8,440 nucleotides of DNA from Candidatus Bathyarchaeota archaeon (GTDB taxonomy: Archaea > Thermoproteota > Bathyarchaeia > 40CM-2-53-6 > RBG-13-38-9), in NCBI GenBank assembly GCA_026394315.1, contig JAPKYM010000030.1:1-8440 (forward strand), given 5' to 3'. Every line of letters starts with the position of its first letter. Positions within the stretch are counted from its first letter, which is position 1. Made by a program: the position numbers and the translations under genes. The notes beneath the pieces are model-generated. The model was not told the origin of the DNA. It saw only the letters and a program-made list of their open reading frames with translations, and did not search any database. This document shows, piece after piece, positions 6,794 through 8,440 of this stretch.

Positions 6794-6807
6794 CTAGCGC
6801 GCTAAAG
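6794..6807. repeat. CTAGCGCGCTAAAG palindromic element, second copy
   Basis: TAGCGCGCTA (6795-6804) is a perfect 10-base palindrome 5 bases after the synthase stop codon. With its flanks it matches the 1952-1968 element (CTAGCGCGCGCTAAAAG) apart from one missing CG step and one missing A. The sharing of flanks beyond the palindrome argues for a related element rather than chance GC alternation. Confidence 0.4.
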
Positions 6808-6830
6808 GCTTGGGTACAGGCTGGCGAACA

Positions 6831-6861
6831 AGGAGTGTGAGAGTTGGCTCTCCGAGCTCCT
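6831..6861 (+). other. Imperfect two-part hairpin between ino1 and the S25e gene
   Basis: AGGAG (6831-6835) pairs with CTCCT (6857-6861). Inside it, GAGAG (6839-6843) pairs with CTCTC (6848-6852) over a TTGG loop, with a small internal loop between the stems. It could be a 3'-end structure of the synthase mRNA or part of a small RNA. A GTTTAAGA box near 6880 could start another transcript. I find no tRNA, no convincing C/D or H/ACA box set, and no ORF of note in 6790-6940. Confidence 0.3.
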
Positions 6862-6943
6862 GAACATGGTCAGCAAAATGTTTAAGACACAGCGGGCGGG
6901 GCCAGGCACCAGAAACTCCAGATGATGGGCAAATCTACAAAAG

Positions 6944-6951
6944 ACTTTTAT
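6944..6951 (+). promoter_or_regulatory. Putative TATA-like box ACTTTTAT for the S25e gene
   Basis: It lies about 35-42 bases before TTG 6986. A start site about 25 bases downstream would leave a very short leader carrying the GGTGG ribosome-binding site, as expected for a highly expressed ribosomal-protein gene. Confidence 0.45.
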
Positions 6952-6975
6952 CAGACAGGACTTTGCTTTCACTTT

Positions 6976-6980
6976 GGTGG
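6976..6980 (+). promoter_or_regulatory. Shine-Dalgarno GGTGG deciding the S25e TTG start
   Basis: GGTGG with a 5-base spacer precedes TTG 6986. The alternatives at TTG 6974 and GTG 6977 overlap or precede this site, and ATG 7019 has no comparable site. Confidence 0.6.
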
Positions 6981-6985
6981 AAACG

Positions 6986-7321
6986 TTGGGCGGCGCCAAG
7001 AAGAAAAGCATCTCCAAGATGGGAGACACTCAGCCAACTCAGGAACAGAAGCCACAGCAAACAAAGAAGCCTAAAGGTAAGGGAAAAGGCGAGTTTGAGA
7101 AGAAGGAAAGAAGCATGAAATTGCCTGACATCAATGACGGAAAATTTCTATCAGATATTTCTAAAATGGGTGCACTGACTCCCTACTCTCTCGCATCACA
7201 GTTCAACATTAAGATAAGCCTGGCCAAGGATCTTATCGACGAATTGGCGAAGAAACGCCTTGTGAAGCTCGTCGGTGGCAACGCTAGGGTTAGGATATAC
7301 CAAGCAGCAGCCGCCGCCTAG
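6986..7321 (+). CDS. rps25e: 30S ribosomal protein S25e
   Basis: A small-subunit ribosomal protein found in archaea and eukaryotes but absent from bacteria. In eukaryotes it sits near the tRNA-binding face of the 40S head. The product has 111 residues. A lysine/glutamine-rich disordered N-terminus (about 1-50, including KKPKGKGKGEFEKKER) is followed by the winged-helix domain: an MGALTPYSLASQFNIKISL stretch, then the helix AKDLIDELAKKRLVKLV and the NARVRIYQ strand, ending in an alanine tail. TTG 6986 is chosen because it yields MGGAKKKSIS, the style of N-terminus I expect for archaeal S25e, and has GGTGG 5 bases upstream. ATG 7019 would lose 11 residues. It probably has its own promoter at 6944 and is convergent with the cyclophilin-like gene 36 bases beyond its stop. 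Confidence 0.93.
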   Translation: MGGAKKKSISKMGDTQPTQEQKPQQTKKPKGKGKGEFEKKERSMKLPDINDGKFLSDISKMGALTPYSLASQFNIKISLAKDLIDELAKKRLVKLVGGNARVRIYQAAAAA

Positions 7322-7334
7322 AACTTTAGTAACC

Positions 7335-7358
7335 TTTTGGTGCAGGTCAACTTCTTTT
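7335..7358 (+). terminator. Putative T-tract terminator after S25e
   Basis: Two TTTT tracts (7335-7338 and 7355-7358) lie in a pyrimidine-rich stretch just after the stop, which suits archaeal T-tract termination without a hairpin. The second tract reaches the last codon of the convergent gene. Confidence 0.35.
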
Positions 7359-7735
7359 CAACTAATCATCTCCATTCTTATTCTTCTTCCAGATCCTGCT
7401 CTGGAAAAGACATCGAGATTCTGGGTAACCTTCCCGATGAGATTGACTGGGCTGTAAGGTTCGACACTATCTAGAAATATGCAGAAGGCAGACCCCATCG
7501 GCCAGTATGCCAGTGTCCCAGCTTCGATCTTTGTCTTGGGTTTTTCGGTGCCCAATTTGATGGGTATTCCGAAGTAGACCATCCTCTCAGCAAGTGCAGT
7601 GATTCCATCGATCGGCATGGCTCGGAGCAGTGCCTCAACCGTTCTCGGGGCCAGGTATCTTACCAACTGGCCTTCTGCGTCACCGAGGTCCTCTATTCTA
7701 AATCTGATTGTGCTCCTTGATACATCGCCTCCCAA
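7358..7735 (-). CDS. Cyclophilin-like fold protein (COG2164 / PF04126-type)
   Basis: A 125-residue single-domain protein with no signal or membrane segment. Features of the family visible here are the N-terminal strand TIRFRIED, ALLRAMPIDGITALAERMVY in the middle (the L-P-x-x-G-x-A-x-x-W/R-type stretch), the YFGIPI strand, then GTLAYWPMGSAFCIFLD, the signature resembling G-D-I-A-Y-W-P-P-G, and YSPVNLIGKV before a basic C-terminal strand RRIRME. The fold resembles cyclophilin but lacks the usual peptidyl-prolyl isomerase active-site set, and the cellular role of the family is unknown. The start is TTG 7735, directly after an in-frame TAG (7736-7738), with GTGAG just upstream. No other standard start keeps the first strand. 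It lies 78 bases downstream of the aminotransferase on the same strand and could share its transcript. The gene appears intact. Confidence 0.82.
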   Translation of the reverse strand: MGGDVSRSTIRFRIEDLGDAEGQLVRYLAPRTVEALLRAMPIDGITALAERMVYFGIPIKLGTEKPKTKIEAGTLAYWPMGSAFCIFLDSVEPYSPVNLIGKVTQNLDVFSRAGSGRRIRMEMIS

Positions 7736-7813
7736 CTATCTCACTTCCGTAGATGACCATTTCCGGAATACTTGACAATGCGAGGACAGATCAATTGAGA
7801 GCAGTCTGTTTCA

Positions 7814-8440
7814 CTATCTAGCGAGAATCTTCTCGAGAACCGATGACAGGTCGTCCAAGTCATCTTGGCCTACCATTGGGTGAATTGGTAGCGAGAAGAC
7901 TTGTCTAGCGGCTCTTTCGGTCTCCAGCAGGTCGCCCTTGTACAAGTTGCCCATCTTACGATATAGTGGCAAAAGATGGACTGGGGTCTCATAATAGACG
8001 GAAGCCCCTATGTTCTTTGCACGAAGTTCTTGGAGTCAGAGAGTCTTTTTGACAGGTAGCTGGAGTTCTTTCTCCGTTTCTCCAAGAAGCTAGGGAGTTT
8101 CTTGAGTTGAACGATTCCAATAGATGCTTCGATCTCAGGCATCCTGTAGTTGTGACCAAGCCTAGAAACCCAGTTGGGTCTATCTTCGCCATGCACTCTT
8201 ATTGATCGAAGCTTCTCTGCCAATTCATTATCGTTAGTGGTTACCATTCCTCCTTCTCCAGTCGTGATATTCTTCGCTCCGTAGAAGCTGAAGCAGGTTG
8301 CGTCACCTATCGCGCCTATCTTCTTGTCTTGGTATTCCGCTCCGAGTGCCTGGGCTGCATCCTCAATGATGACTAGGCTGTGCTTTCGCGCAAGCTCTCT
8401 TATGTGACCCATGTCTGCTGGGAGACCGTAGAGATGTACC
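7814..8440 (-). pseudogene. DegT/DnrJ/EryC1/StrS-family PLP aminotransferase, frame broken by an apparent internal deletion, 5' end off window
   Basis: The family transfers an amino group from glutamate or glutamine to keto-sugar nucleotides, giving amino sugars for surface polysaccharide or glycan. From the window edge it reads VHLYGLPADMGHIRELA, then IIEDAAQALGAEY with the Asp that binds the PLP ring nitrogen (8359-8361), CFSFYGAKN with the Schiff-base lysine (8272-8274), TTGEGGM, and LGHNYRMPEIEASIG, as far as LSDSKNFVQRT and a TAG at 8008-8010. Homologous sequence resumes in another frame from about 8020: AKNIGASVYYETPVHLLPLY, then ERAARQVFSLPIHP, ending at a TAG at 7814-7816. Homologues have roughly 35-40 more residues between LSD and KNIGAS, including the conserved Y-H-x-Y strand. 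The catalytic half is intact, but the C-terminal domain is disrupted. The closest subfamily and sugar substrate cannot be told from this part. The gene may be a real pseudogene or carry a sequence error. Confidence 0.85.

Noticed and set aside
6880..6945. tRNA or C/D-box RNA in the GC-rich stretch with GATGATG
   Set aside because: No T-loop consensus or cloverleaf stems; the C-like box is imperfect and no matching D and D' boxes are positioned correctly.
1..8440. CRISPR array, transposon, prophage or toxin-antitoxin pair
   Set aside because: I see no regularly spaced direct repeats, transposase or integrase motifs, terminal inverted repeats, or small paired genes of that type.

Overview
The window looks like archaeal chromosome, most likely from the TACK group (Bathyarchaeia or a thaumarchaeal relative). 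The evidence is a eukaryote/archaea-type ribosomal protein S25e, an archaeal-type orotidine-phosphate decarboxylase, inositol-1-phosphate synthases of the kind used for archaetidylinositol lipids, GGTGA-type Shine-Dalgarno sequences, and CTTTT-type TATA-like boxes upstream of genes. A RACo-like corrinoid-protein activator fits a lineage with methyl-transfer or Wood-Ljungdahl chemistry. The exact lineage is inference. Start codons are strikingly TTG-rich: six of the eight starts visible in the window.

Layout. Positions 1-1785 (minus) carry most of a [2Fe-2S]/ASKHA-domain RACo-like activator whose C-terminal end lies off the left edge. A 193-base divergent region containing a GC palindrome separates it from a plus-strand run. 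That run holds an unrecognised two-span membrane protein with six N-glycosylation sequons (1979-2860), an unrecognised soluble protein made of two copies of one domain (3023-3724), a divergent inositol-1-phosphate synthase paralogue (3848-4921), a broken pyrF (4949-5606), a canonical inositol-1-phosphate synthase (5716-6789), and ribosomal protein S25e (6986-7321). Convergent to these on the minus strand are a small cyclophilin-like protein (7358-7735) and a DegT/DnrJ/EryC1/StrS-type aminotransferase (7814-8440). The aminotransferase N-terminus is off the right edge and its reading frame is broken.

How the genes relate. The two synthases would supply L-myo-inositol-1-phosphate, the archaetidylinositol precursor. 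They are ancestral duplicates of identical length (357 aa), and the pyrF remnant lies between them. The second copy matches the canonical family motifs; the first keeps the K-x3-K lysine pair but has drifted elsewhere in the active site.

The main surprise is that two unrelated, otherwise well-conserved genes, pyrF and the aminotransferase, each appear to have lost an internal block of roughly 35-45 codons together with a change of frame. In pyrF the loss removes the catalytic Lys-x-x-Asp. Either these are recent real deletions or the sequence carries assembly or clone deletions, and read-level checking would decide. I see no CRISPR array, tRNA, rRNA, transposase or recognisable insertion sequence.
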